Assembly (NCBI GenBank): GCA_945903675.1
Contig: CAMDOP010000047.1
Coordinates: forward strand, 1 to 14,953
DNA: 14,953 bases
Origin: Crenothrix polyspora
Lineage (GTDB): Bacteria; Pseudomonadota; Gammaproteobacteria; Methylococcales; Methylomonadaceae
Reading direction: 5' to 3'
Within the stretch, counting starts at the first letter, position 1, and the number at the start of each line of letters is the position of its first letter. Both the position numbers and the translations under genes were made by a program. Shown piece after piece: positions 7,569-13,945 of the stretch. Below the pieces are notes generated by a model. The model did no database searches. It saw only the letters and a program-made list of their open reading frames with translations, and was not told the origin of the DNA.

Positions 7569-8327
7569 ATGAAACATAAAAAACATTTATTGACTCTGGC
7601 ATTACTTGCCAGCACAACAATCAGCACCGCACAGGCGTCGTTATTTGATCGTGGTAATGGTCTCATTTATAACGATGCCACCCAAACCACTTGGGTAGCG
7701 GATGCCAACTTGTTTCAAACGCAAGCGGCGGGTAACAATAATTTGGTGACGGACATTATTGCCGCGAACAATGGTGTCATCATTGACACGCCCAATCTGA
7801 ATGACACTATTCCATTTAGCGGCACTTATACACTAAGCAGTGTTGACTTTACAATCAGTAATGGTCGTATGGATTGGTGGGGCGCCCAAGCCTATATTGG
7901 CTACCTCAATAATATCGGTTACGCTGGCTACAACAACTGGGCTTTGCCGACTACACCGACTACTACCCCTAACGGAGTGTTTAACCAATCCGGCAGTCAA
8001 ATGGGTGAGTTGTTCTACAACGAATTAGGTGGCTTAGCGGGTACTTCCATTGTCCACTTCTCTCATAATGTAAATTATAACTTATTTGCTAATGTCCAGA
8101 ACTATGAGTACTGGTCGGGTAGTGAGTGGACATCCATTTCTTCCTACGCGTGGTATTTTGACTTTGACAAAGGCCTTCAGTGGCATTCCGAGAAGTACCA
8201 TCAACACAATGCATGGATCGTTCGCCCGGGCGATGTTATCGCCGTGCCCGAACCTGCTGCTTTCTGGTTATTCAGTATCGGCTTGATGAGTTTACTGGGC
8301 TTAAGACGGCGCGGCAATATCGGATAA
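7569..8327 (+). CDS. PEP-CTERM sorting-domain protein with DUF1566/Lcl-like domain
   Basis: This 252-aa secreted protein starts with a signal peptide (MKHKK, a hydrophobic run LLTLALLAS, then a cleavage site near AQA|SLFDRG). It ends in a PEP-CTERM tripartite signal: VPEP, a hydrophobic segment (AAFWLFSIGLMSLLGL), then Arg-Arg-Arg. Exosortase EpsH/XrtA-type enzymes recognise this signal and process such proteins at the cytoplasmic membrane, often with exopolysaccharide or floc formation. The middle (GNGLIYNDATQTTWVADANLF …, WGAQAYIGYLNN … NNWALPTT, EYWSGSEW … WYFDFDKGLQ) follows the DUF1566/Lcl C-terminal-like pattern. I chose the ATG at 7569 because AGGTGA lies 6 bases before it. A GTG at 7560 would add three residues and destroy that spacing. 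No exosortase gene is in the window. Confidence 0.9.
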   Translation: MKHKKHLLTLALLASTTISTAQASLFDRGNGLIYNDATQTTWVADANLFQTQAAGNNNLVTDIIAANNGVIIDTPNLNDTIPFSGTYTLSSVDFTISNGRMDWWGAQAYIGYLNNIGYAGYNNWALPTTPTTTPNGVFNQSGSQMGELFYNELGGLAGTSIVHFSHNVNYNLFANVQNYEYWSGSEWTSISSYAWYFDFDKGLQWHSEKYHQHNAWIVRPGDVIAVPEPAAFWLFSIGLMSLLGLRRRGNIG

Positions 8328-8348
8328 TTAAATTAACTAGAGCCGTAG

Positions 8349-8422
8349 GACGGAATAATGTAGCGTTTTCCGTCGAATGCTTTTGATTTCCATACGGTGC
8401 GAAGGCTATCACCTTTCGCACC
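8349..8422. repeat. Two adjacent hairpin repeats after the PEP-CTERM gene
   Basis: The first hairpin is GACGGAA (8349-8355) paired with TTCCGTC (8368-8374). The second is GGTGCGAAGG (8396-8405) paired with CCTTTCGCACC (8412-8422), with one bulged base. Neither has a T-run, so they are more like interspersed repeat units (GGTGCG…CGCACC is a common family) than classic terminators, though they could protect the mRNA 3' end. Confidence 0.65.
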
Positions 8423-8541
8423 CTATAAATTGCATCTTACGCATTATGAATTACACATTGCTGTGTTAAGACCCTATGGCTTTAAAGGCTACGCTCTTAC
8501 CAAATTAATGAAAAACTACAATTAGTCAAAGGTAATCTATT

Positions 8542-9879
8542 ATGAAATACCATAAATATATTTTTTTAATACAAATATTACTGCTTTCAATATTTATTGT
8601 CTCATGCAGTAGCGTTCCAACTCGTTTTATAAATGCAGAAAATAGTCTAGGTACTAATGGGGATACTGGCATGCTATTTCATGCGGCAGTGTACTATCCT
8701 AAAGAAATTAATATTAAGTTCGATAGTTATATTATTGGCGTAGAAAAATCTTATAGAGAAAAAATATCGCTTCCATCTGACATACAAATTAATGAAAAAA
8801 ATAGTCCTGTTTCTGCATCAAATTTGTTTAATGATTCAAAGTTGTTATTTATTTCTCATATTGTGAAGAACAACAATGAACCAAATAGTAATAAAAATTG
8901 CTTTATATATAACGCATACAACCAGAAAAAAGTAACATATAAACAATTTGCACCATACTGTGATGGTGCTGATAATAATGAAATCGAACCAATCAATGCC
9001 TTTAAAAATAGTTGGGATGCATTAAAAGAGTTAAAAAATTCAATTCTAAATAGAGTAAAAGAAAATACATATAGCCATATTATTGTAATCACTATGGGAT
9101 GGAATACTACACAAGAAGAAGCAATTTTTAATTTCAATTCTATCTTATCCAACATGAAAGAGCAGTCAAAGCAGAAATTCAATCCTCTTGTAATTGGGGT
9201 AACGTGGCCCAGTGAATGGGAATCTTCATACATACAACCTTTCTTAATAAAAATGGTAAGTTTTGCTAACAAGGCTAAGGATGCGGATGAGCTGGGCATG
9301 AGCTGGTTGGGTGTGCTTATTCATCAAACAATTCCGAGTGCAACCAATCTACCTATAATTGTAATTGGGCATAGTTTTGGGGCTCGAGCAACTAGTGCGG
9401 CAACTTGTATTGGACCTATGATCCAAAATAAAGATGAATACATTACTCCCAAGAATGTTAATACGCTTATTAATTTACAAGGTGCATTTCGTACTGATCG
9501 TCTATTTGAAAAGCTAGATAAATTTAGTAAAATTAATATTACTTATCCATATGGCTGCCCTAATGTCAAAACACTAGTACTAACATCATCATCTTATGAT
9601 GATGCCGTAACTTCGCATTTTTGGGGTACGCCATACGCTGGTACAACAGAAAGTTATGAAAAATATTGCCTTGAAAATACAGACCCAAGAATTCAATGTA
9701 AAACTGTGGATTCAACTGGAGAAATTAAAAACTTTCACGGAGCTAAAGGCATAGTATTTGTCAAAGCAAATGAGCTAATTAGAGAAAATGCATATAATAC
9801 TAGTGGTGGAGCTCATAGCGATATATATAGAGCTGAACACGGAAAATTTATAAATCAGTTCATTAACTTTAATAAATAA
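8542..9879 (+). CDS. Lipoprotein with alpha/beta-hydrolase fold
   Basis: This 445-aa protein begins with a lipoprotein signal: a hydrophobic stretch and the lipobox I-V-S-Cys22. It is therefore predicted to be anchored in the inner or outer membrane, facing the periplasm. An alpha/beta-hydrolase core begins at about residue 179 with a strand and loop (HIIVITMGWN). VIGVTWPSEW then matches the next strand, and the nucleophile elbow is GHSFG with Ser278. Candidate catalytic histidines are His425 and His433 near the end. The region resembles lipase/esterase or DUF900-like hydrolases, but I do not recognise a specific family, and the substrate is unknown. The N-terminal ~150 residues are unassigned. 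The coding sequence is visibly AT-richer than the SMC operon and nadA, which suggests acquisition from elsewhere. AAAGGT lies at a usable distance before the ATG. Confidence 0.7.
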   Translation: MKYHKYIFLIQILLLSIFIVSCSSVPTRFINAENSLGTNGDTGMLFHAAVYYPKEINIKFDSYIIGVEKSYREKISLPSDIQINEKNSPVSASNLFNDSKLLFISHIVKNNNEPNSNKNCFIYNAYNQKKVTYKQFAPYCDGADNNEIEPINAFKNSWDALKELKNSILNRVKENTYSHIIVITMGWNTTQEEAIFNFNSILSNMKEQSKQKFNPLVIGVTWPSEWESSYIQPFLIKMVSFANKAKDADELGMSWLGVLIHQTIPSATNLPIIVIGHSFGARATSAATCIGPMIQNKDEYITPKNVNTLINLQGAFRTDRLFEKLDKFSKINITYPYGCPNVKTLVLTSSSYDDAVTSHFWGTPYAGTTESYEKYCLENTDPRIQCKTVDSTGEIKNFHGAKGIVFVKANELIRENAYNTSGGAHSDIYRAEHGKFINQFINFNK

Positions 9880-9936
9880 AAAATCAAATTGATTATATAC
9901 CCCATAACTCGTAACTCGTAAGGCGGATTCGCGTTA

Positions 9937-10107
9937 GAGACTGTGAAAGTATTATAAAAAAATAGTTTAAATCGCCAATTATACAAGACGAATGTGTGGG
10001 CGAATGCAATTCGCCCCTACCGAATCAATGTAAATCCCTTAGAAACTGTAAATATTGCTCATCTAAATTGAAAACTGAGTACGAATTTAGAATACTTTCA
10101 CAGTCTC
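9937..10107. mobile_element. 171-bp mini-element with perfect 17-bp terminal inverted repeats (MITE-like)
   Basis: The element begins with GAGACTGTGAAAGTATT (9937-9953) and ends with its exact complement (10091-10107). It is flanked on both sides by GTTA (9933-9936 and 10108-10111), a probable 4-bp target duplication. There is no coding sequence. A degenerate third copy of the end, AGAAACTGTAAATATT, lies inside near 10041. A GGGCGAA(tgcaa)TTCGCCC hairpin sits inside at 9998-10016. It would need a transposase supplied from elsewhere. Confidence 0.7.
9998..10016. repeat. GGGCGAA hairpin repeat inside the mini-element
   Basis: A 7-bp perfect stem with a 5-base loop. GTGTGGGCGAATGCAATTCGCCCCTAC-type units are a common intergenic repeat family in several bacterial groups. 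Its position inside 9937-10107 gives a third nesting level. Confidence 0.6.
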
Positions 10108-10190
10108 GTTAGCAATCCGCCATTTACGAAGCTTGCATTTAATGCCCTGTAATGAACTATCTCAGCAAACATCTATCGGGTTCTATTATG

Positions 10191-10256
10191 GAGACAAAGC
10201 ATAATCTTTAGGCAGAGGCGGATTGCTAGCGCGAAACCGCCCTAAAGTTCTACGTC
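10191..10256. repeat. 66-bp direct repeat, copy 1
   Basis: It begins GAGACAAAGCATA and includes GCTAGCGCGAAACC and CTAAAG. It aligns without gaps to 10992-11057, 801 bp away, with roughly a dozen mismatches. It contains the palindromic unit GGCGGATTGCTAGCGCGAAA + CCGCC at 10217-10241. With its partner it brackets the two small secreted-protein genes. Confidence 0.7.
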
Positions 10257-10357
10257 ATTATGTGGACTTTTTTTGCATCATAGCCTAATAAAAAATTATT
10301 AGTACTATTTCTACCACTAACTCTTTACTTTAAATTCTACAACAAGGATAAAATACA

Positions 10358-10660
10358 ATGAAAAAAAGAATCCTCATGATTTTTTATATTTTGCTTGCTT
10401 TATTTGTAGGTATTGCAACCGTATCGACTACTTGTTTAGCAGATGCATTAGGGGATCTACAAGCATCGCCTGGTGCTGGTGAGTCTAATGGTATTCCCGC
10501 AGTACCACCTCCGACATGTGTAGAAAGTCCATATGGATGCCGTCAAACTCCCGAACCATCGCAAACTACAGAACCGTTACAAAATAATGGTGGGCAAGAT
10601 AAGCCAGTACAAGAAGGATCGCCAATTATTGACAATTCTCCCGCACCTTCTGACAATTGA
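10358..10660 (+). CDS. Small secreted Pro-rich protein
   Basis: I do not recognise this 100-aa protein. It has a clear signal peptide: KKR at residues 2-4, a hydrophobic run from ILMIFYILLALFVGI, and a probable signal peptidase I site near CLA|DA at about residue 28. The mature part (about 72 residues) is low-complexity, rich in Pro, Gln, Asn and Glu, with two cysteines 7 residues apart (TCVESPYGC). It is probably an unstructured periplasmic or secreted peptide. AAGGA precedes the ATG. Its stop is 8 bp before the ATG of the next gene, so the two are probably co-transcribed. Confidence 0.6.
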   Translation: MKKRILMIFYILLALFVGIATVSTTCLADALGDLQASPGAGESNGIPAVPPPTCVESPYGCRQTPEPSQTTEPLQNNGGQDKPVQEGSPIIDNSPAPSDN

Positions 10661-10668
10661 GTATCTGT

Positions 10669-10968
10669 ATGAATCGTCATTTATTAATATTAGGTATAGC
10701 GCTCTTTAGCTTTAATGTATTTGCTGCAAGTTGCCCTAATGGCTATACTCAAATTGGGACTCAACAAGAAGAAACTGAGACTGCGATAATAATTCATCCT
10801 GTCTGCAAGCTTAAGACTCCCAATGCCTATATACAGTATTGTCAGGAACAAAATAGAATTGAGGTGAAATTGTGCAATTACCCAAAAAAGACTACAGAAG
10901 CGTTTCGTCAATGCTTAGCTAAAGTACGTAATGATTTTGATGCCTGCATGCAAGCAAGCGGAAATTAA
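10669..10968 (+). CDS. Small secreted six-cysteine protein
   Basis: I do not recognise this 99-aa protein. Residues 1-19 form a signal peptide (MNRHLLILGIALFSFNVFAA), cut before SCPNG. The mature protein has six cysteines: one at its start, one in HPVCKL, then YCQEQ, KLCNYP, FRQCLAK and DACMQ. The last four form a CX…C helical-hairpin-like pattern, which would allow three disulfides in the periplasm. I chose the ATG at 10669. A TTG at 10657 overlaps the upstream stop but adds only four residues ahead of the signal peptide. It sits just 8 bp after the Pro-rich gene and is probably its partner. Confidence 0.65.
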   Translation: MNRHLLILGIALFSFNVFAASCPNGYTQIGTQQEETETAIIIHPVCKLKTPNAYIQYCQEQNRIEVKLCNYPKKTTEAFRQCLAKVRNDFDACMQASGN

Positions 10969-10977
10969 GTCCATAAA

Positions 10978-11057
10978 GCGGATTCGCGCTAGAGACAAAG
11001 CATACACTTTCGGCATAGGCGTTTTGCTAGCGCGAAACCACTCTAAAGCTCTAAATC
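10978..11057. repeat. Inverted repeat and 66-bp direct repeat, copy 2
   Basis: The perfect 10-bp inverted repeat TTCGCGCTAG (10983-10992) and its complement (11027-11036) enclose 34 bp. The span 10992-11057 is the partner of 10191-10256. Half-units of the GGCGGATT palindrome family are recognisable at both arms (GCGGATTCGCG and CGCGAAACCAC). Confidence 0.7.
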
Positions 11058-11116
11058 TTGAGCTTAGCCTATTTGAAACTCACTAATAAACATAATTTTT
11101 AAGGGGGGTTACACCC

Positions 11117-11329
11117 ATGGAATACGTTATTGTTAACTTTATCGAAAATCGCGCGGTAATGGCGAATGGAAAAAAACTAGGCCAAACCAACCAAACGCTG
11201 CTTATCGAAAAAGGCAATCACAATTTTAGCCTAGATGGTCTGCAGAATTACAGACCGGCACAAGTAATGGCCGTTATTAAAGACACAACGACGATTACTC
11301 CATATCAAATTACATTTAATTTAGTGTGA
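11117..11329 (+). CDS. Small protein, possibly PEGA-like, coupled to the patatin gene
   Basis: This 70-aa protein has no signal peptide or membrane segment. The pattern NGKKLGQTNQTLLIEKGNHNFSL (about residues 17-39) resembles the start of a PEGA-type beta domain, in which a small ligand-like loop is followed by GxHxF. A strand ends the protein (PYQITFNLV). This likeness is suggestive only. A strong purine-rich site (AAGGGGGG) lies about 8-9 bases before the ATG, overlapping a tiny GGG(TTACA)CCC hairpin. Its stop is 3 bp before the patatin ATG, so the two are almost certainly one operon and may act together. Confidence 0.6.
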   Translation: MEYVIVNFIENRAVMANGKKLGQTNQTLLIEKGNHNFSLDGLQNYRPAQVMAVIKDTTTITPYQITFNLV

Positions 11330-11332
11330 CTT

Positions 11333-12757
11333 ATGCGCTTCTTATTTCCAATATTGTTAATCCTTCTGGTATTCGGATTGTTTGGCTGTGCCAGTTATCC
11401 AAATAACCCTAAATTAGATCACTATGACCTTAGTAAAGGCTATCGCTATGACCAACTTAATGCTCAAAAAAACAGCGATAGCCTGTTCGTCATCCTGACC
11501 TTTTCAGGAGGAGGCACCCGAGCCGCAGCTTTATCCTATGGAGTTCTGGAGAAACTGCGCGATACGCCGATTGTCTGGGAAGGCAGGCATAGCAACTTGC
11601 TGAACGAAGTCGATGTTATTTCCTCAGTTTCCGGCGGCAGCTTTACCGCTGGGTATTATACGGCTTTCGGTGCTGCCATCTTCAAGGATAAAAAGGAAGC
11701 GGGGTTTCTACGTGATTTTCTTTATCGAGACATCGAGAAAGAACTTCTTACACAATTGTTTTATCCCACAAACTGGTTTCGCCTAGCTTCACCTTATTAC
11801 AGTCGAATCGATATGGCGACCGATTTCTATAATGCGGAAATATTTAATGGCACCAAATATGACGATTTGATTAATCTCAAAACAAAACCTTATTTAATGA
11901 TCAACGCCACCGACATGAGCTTGGGATCACGCTTTACTTTTGAACAAGCTCAATTTGACCCGATGTGTGCAGATCTTGGCGGCGTCAATTTGGCGCGTGC
12001 TGTAGCCGCTTCATCCAATTTCCCAGTGGCTTTTCCGCCCATGACCATGAACAATCACGCTGGTTCTTGCGGCTACAAGGAAAAACAACCAGGATGGATT
12101 GCGGAAGCTGAAAAAGACTTACTTATCAATCCCAGCCGTTATAAAAATGCCGTGCTGTTTAAAACCTATCAAGATGGCAAACAGAGACCCTTTATTCATC
12201 TACTGGACGGAGGCATCGCTGACAATCTAGGTCTACGCGGTCCTTTGCAAGCCTTGGTATCCAACGATACTGAGTTAAGTCTCCAGTCAAAAATGAGCGA
12301 TGGCACCATTAAAAAGCTCCTAATCATCACTGTCGACGCTAAGAATAAACCCGATTTAAATTACGATGCCTCGGCGATTCCGGCCGACGTGATAGACGTA
12401 TTGAAAATAGTTGCCAATGTACCGATGGATAATTTTTCTTTCGAAACTACGGAAACCCTGCGCAAATCGTTTACCGAATTAGAAAAGGATAAAAACACCT
12501 ATTTGGCCTGCCAAAGCCAATTGCAGCTACATTGCCCCTCTGCAGTTTTAAGCAGCCCTGCCCCCAACATACCACAGCTCGATTTTATTTATATCGGCTT
12601 CGATCTTTTATCCAACCCGGCCGAACGAGATAAGTTCTTTAACATGAAAACCTCGTTTTATTTACCGGAAGCACAGATAAATGAACTGAGAAATGTAGCC
12701 AAACGTTTACTGGATCAATCTGAGGCCTTTCAAAAGTTTGTGAGTGTAATAAAGTAA
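11333..12757 (+). CDS. Patatin-like phospholipase lipoprotein
   Basis: This 474-aa protein is a patatin-family acyl hydrolase, a Ser-Asp dyad lipase of phospholipids or other acyl esters. A lipoprotein signal ends at Cys19 (lipobox L-F-G-C), so it should be membrane-anchored and face the periplasm or outer membrane. The oxyanion loop is GGGTR at residues 59-63 and the nucleophile Ser100 lies in S-V-S-G-G. The catalytic Asp292 lies in the D-G-G motif (LLDGGIADNLGL). The first Gly of the usual GXSXG is Ser here, as in the ISSVSGGS-type patatins. All core motifs are present in the usual order, so it is likely active. The final ~100 residues are helical. It follows the 70-aa gene by 3 bp. Natural substrate and target membrane are not evident. 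Confidence 0.9.
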   Translation: MRFLFPILLILLVFGLFGCASYPNNPKLDHYDLSKGYRYDQLNAQKNSDSLFVILTFSGGGTRAAALSYGVLEKLRDTPIVWEGRHSNLLNEVDVISSVSGGSFTAGYYTAFGAAIFKDKKEAGFLRDFLYRDIEKELLTQLFYPTNWFRLASPYYSRIDMATDFYNAEIFNGTKYDDLINLKTKPYLMINATDMSLGSRFTFEQAQFDPMCADLGGVNLARAVAASSNFPVAFPPMTMNNHAGSCGYKEKQPGWIAEAEKDLLINPSRYKNAVLFKTYQDGKQRPFIHLLDGGIADNLGLRGPLQALVSNDTELSLQSKMSDGTIKKLLIITVDAKNKPDLNYDASAIPADVIDVLKIVANVPMDNFSFETTETLRKSFTELEKDKNTYLACQSQLQLHCPSAVLSSPAPNIPQLDFIYIGFDLLSNPAERDKFFNMKTSFYLPEAQINELRNVAKRLLDQSEAFQKFVSVIK

Positions 12758-12818
12758 ATTTATATAGGCCTATAGGATGATGACCGTATATATTTTAATC
12801 TCAATGTTTAACTCGTAA

Positions 12819-12843
12819 GGCGGATTCGCCCTGGCAATCCGTC
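12819..12843. repeat. GGCGGATT palindromic repeat, intact copy
   Basis: GGCGGATTCGCCCTGGCAAT and then CCGTC form a palindrome with 8-bp arms. It lies between the convergent patatin and PIN genes. It is the uninterrupted relative of the split unit at 9921-10117, and the flanks match as well (CTCGTAA before, GTGCTTGCAA after). Confidence 0.75.
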
Positions 12844-12907
12844 ATCTACGGTGCTTGCAATTGATGTGTTGTTATGAACTTCCCGACAATAAGGGACAGA
12901 CCACTGT

Positions 12908-13396
12908 TTATGAAGACATTGGGGGTTCATTGGCTAATTCTAAAACGGTAGCAATTAACTGCTTACTCAAATAAATATCTGAATCATTGAGTTGAAATAA
13001 TAATGGCGTAACTTCATCAATCAACCCACGTTGCTTTCCAACCAGCAAAACACCTAACGATCCGATAGTTTCAATGTGATTTATTTTTGCAACATTACGT
13101 CCGCGCTGGTCATCAATCAACAGTTTATCTGCATGAATTTGTTTATATAAAAGCATCGCCTCTGTTTCGCCAGCATCTGCAAAACCGTCCAAAAAAACAT
13201 AGTTCTTCATATCCACTTTACGAACTTTATCTTCCAAATAAAGCTTAAGTTGCAGGGCTTGTTTTTTATTAGGCTGAGTAGCTTCAAGGTAAACAGCTTC
13301 TGGCACGAGAACTTGACCAAAAATCTGTTCTAAAATTTCCAAGCGGTTGCAGATAGATAAGGCAATTAATGCTGAACAATCTGCAACTAAAATCAT
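12908..13396 (-). CDS. PIN-domain toxin, DUF3368 family
   Basis: This 162-aa protein is a PIN-fold ribonuclease, the toxin of a type II toxin-antitoxin pair. The acidic residues expected to bind metal are visible: Asp6 in VADCSALI, Glu77/Glu79 in AGETEAM, and Asp95-Asp96 in LLIDDQRGR. A conserved Glu also lies near residues 34-39 (EAVYLEA). The C-terminal GVLLVGKQRGLIDEV helix is typical of DUF3368. Its ATG overlaps the antitoxin TGA (ATGA, 13393-13396), so translation is coupled and the antitoxin is made first. The RNA target is unknown. The active site looks complete. Confidence 0.88.
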   Translation of the reverse strand: MILVADCSALIALSICNRLEILEQIFGQVLVPEAVYLEATQPNKKQALQLKLYLEDKVRKVDMKNYVFLDGFADAGETEAMLLYKQIHADKLLIDDQRGRNVAKINHIETIGSLGVLLVGKQRGLIDEVTPLLFQLNDSDIYLSKQLIATVLELANEPPMSS

Positions 13397-13644
13397 AGTG
13401 CGCCCATGCTCGATAATTCTTCAAGCAATTCTTCCTTGGTCATATTCATAACAGGCACTTCATTTTTTTTACATTCCGCCATAAAGGTATAAATATCCAT
13501 TGCAGCTAATTCAGCGGCTTTTGATAGCGTGACCTTTGCATTTTTAAATAACCATAGCGCATAACTAAGGCGCATATCATGTTCAATCTCTTTTATAGAT
13601 TGTAAAACAACAAATTCATTAGGGAGGTTGATTGCAACTTGCAT
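13393..13644 (-). CDS. UPF0175-family antitoxin
   Basis: This 83-aa protein matches UPF0175, the small DNA-binding antitoxins that accompany DUF3368 PIN toxins. Residues 38-62 (VTLSKAAELAAMDIYTFMAECKK) form the family helix-turn-helix-like segment, and the acidic C-terminal helix (TKEELLEELSSM) probably wraps the toxin. The N-terminal strand (MQVAINLP) fits the family. AAGGA lies 8-9 bases before the ATG. It would neutralise the toxin and repress its own promoter, as is usual for such pairs; the operator is not evident. Confidence 0.85.
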   Translation of the reverse strand: MQVAINLPNEFVVLQSIKEIEHDMRLSYALWLFKNAKVTLSKAAELAAMDIYTFMAECKKNEVPVMNMTKEELLEELSSMGAL

Positions 13645-13669
13645 GGGCTAATCCTTAAGTTTGGTCTAA

Positions 13670-13698
13670 ATAATTGATTGTTTTTTTATTTTACTCAA
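13670..13698 (-). promoter_or_regulatory. Possible promoter of the toxin-antitoxin operon
   Basis: On the minus strand TTGAGT (13698-13693) and AATTAT (13675-13670) are 17 bases apart and each matches 4 of 6 consensus sigma-70 positions. The -10 lies 26 bp before the antitoxin ATG. The region is AT-rich, so a chance match is possible. Confidence 0.3.
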
Positions 13699-13713
13699 AG
13701 ATATCTGTATCGT

Positions 13714-13748
13714 AAAAGGTGAGCAAACGATAAAACTGTTTGCCCACC
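13714..13748 (-). terminator. Intrinsic terminator of the nadA transcript
   Basis: On the minus strand GGTGGGCAAAC (13748-13738) pairs with GTTTGCTCACC (13728-13718) over 11 bp with one G-U pair and a 9-base loop, followed by TTTT. It lies directly downstream of the 53-aa gene and separates nadA from the toxin-antitoxin operon. Confidence 0.8.
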
Positions 13749-13763
13749 CTATACGCTACTCTT

Positions 13764-13925
13764 TTATATACTATTAGCCGTAACAGGCTGAACACTGACT
13801 TCAGCTTTTGCTGCTGCTTTGTTTTGTTGTGAAATGTAAGTGCCGCCTAATATCACGGCCAAGACCACTAGATAAACCACCGAGGCCACACGTCTGGCTT
13901 TTTTACTTTGTTCGTAATGATTCAT
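13764..13925 (-). CDS. Small single-pass membrane protein (53 aa)
   Basis: This short frame encodes 53 residues. They are a polar, basic N-terminus (MNHYEQSKKARR), one hydrophobic segment at about residues 13-31 (VASVVYLVVLAVILGGTYI), then an Ala/Lys/Gln-rich tail. By the positive-inside rule the N-terminus should be cytoplasmic and the tail periplasmic. AGGA lies about 8-10 bases before the ATG. It follows the nadA stop by 20 bp on the same strand and ends just before the terminator, so it is probably co-transcribed with nadA. I do not recognise a family, and a role in NAD synthesis is not implied. Confidence 0.6.
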   Translation of the reverse strand: MNHYEQSKKARRVASVVYLVVLAVILGGTYISQQNKAAAKAEVSVQPVTANSI

Positions 13926-13945
13926 TATGAGTGTGTCCTATCTGC

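Larger units (their letters stand above)
9921..10117. repeat. GGCGGATT palindromic repeat, split by an insertion
   Basis: The left arm GGCGGATTCGCGTTA (from about 9922) and the right arm GTTAGCAATCCGCC (10108-10121 region) together make a palindromic unit of about 25 bp. Uninterrupted relatives occur at 10217-10241 and 12819-12843. The flanks also match the 12819 copy (CTCGTAA before; TTACG/CTACG and GCTTGCA after), which shows that the 171 bp between the arms is an insertion. Confidence 0.7.
9880..10357. other. Gene-free repeat block
   Basis: This 478-bp stretch has no credible gene. It holds a GGCGGATT palindrome split by a 171-bp mini-element, a second GGCGGATT palindrome at 10217-10241 and one copy of a 66-bp direct repeat (10191-10256). 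The last 100 bp are AT-rich and probably contain the promoter of the next gene, with AAGGA upstream of its ATG. Confidence 0.7.

Noticed and set aside
8856..9299. 147-codon minus-strand frame inside the lipoprotein hydrolase gene
   Set aside because: It is antisense to a gene with a clear lipobox and GHSFG motif, and has no features of its own.
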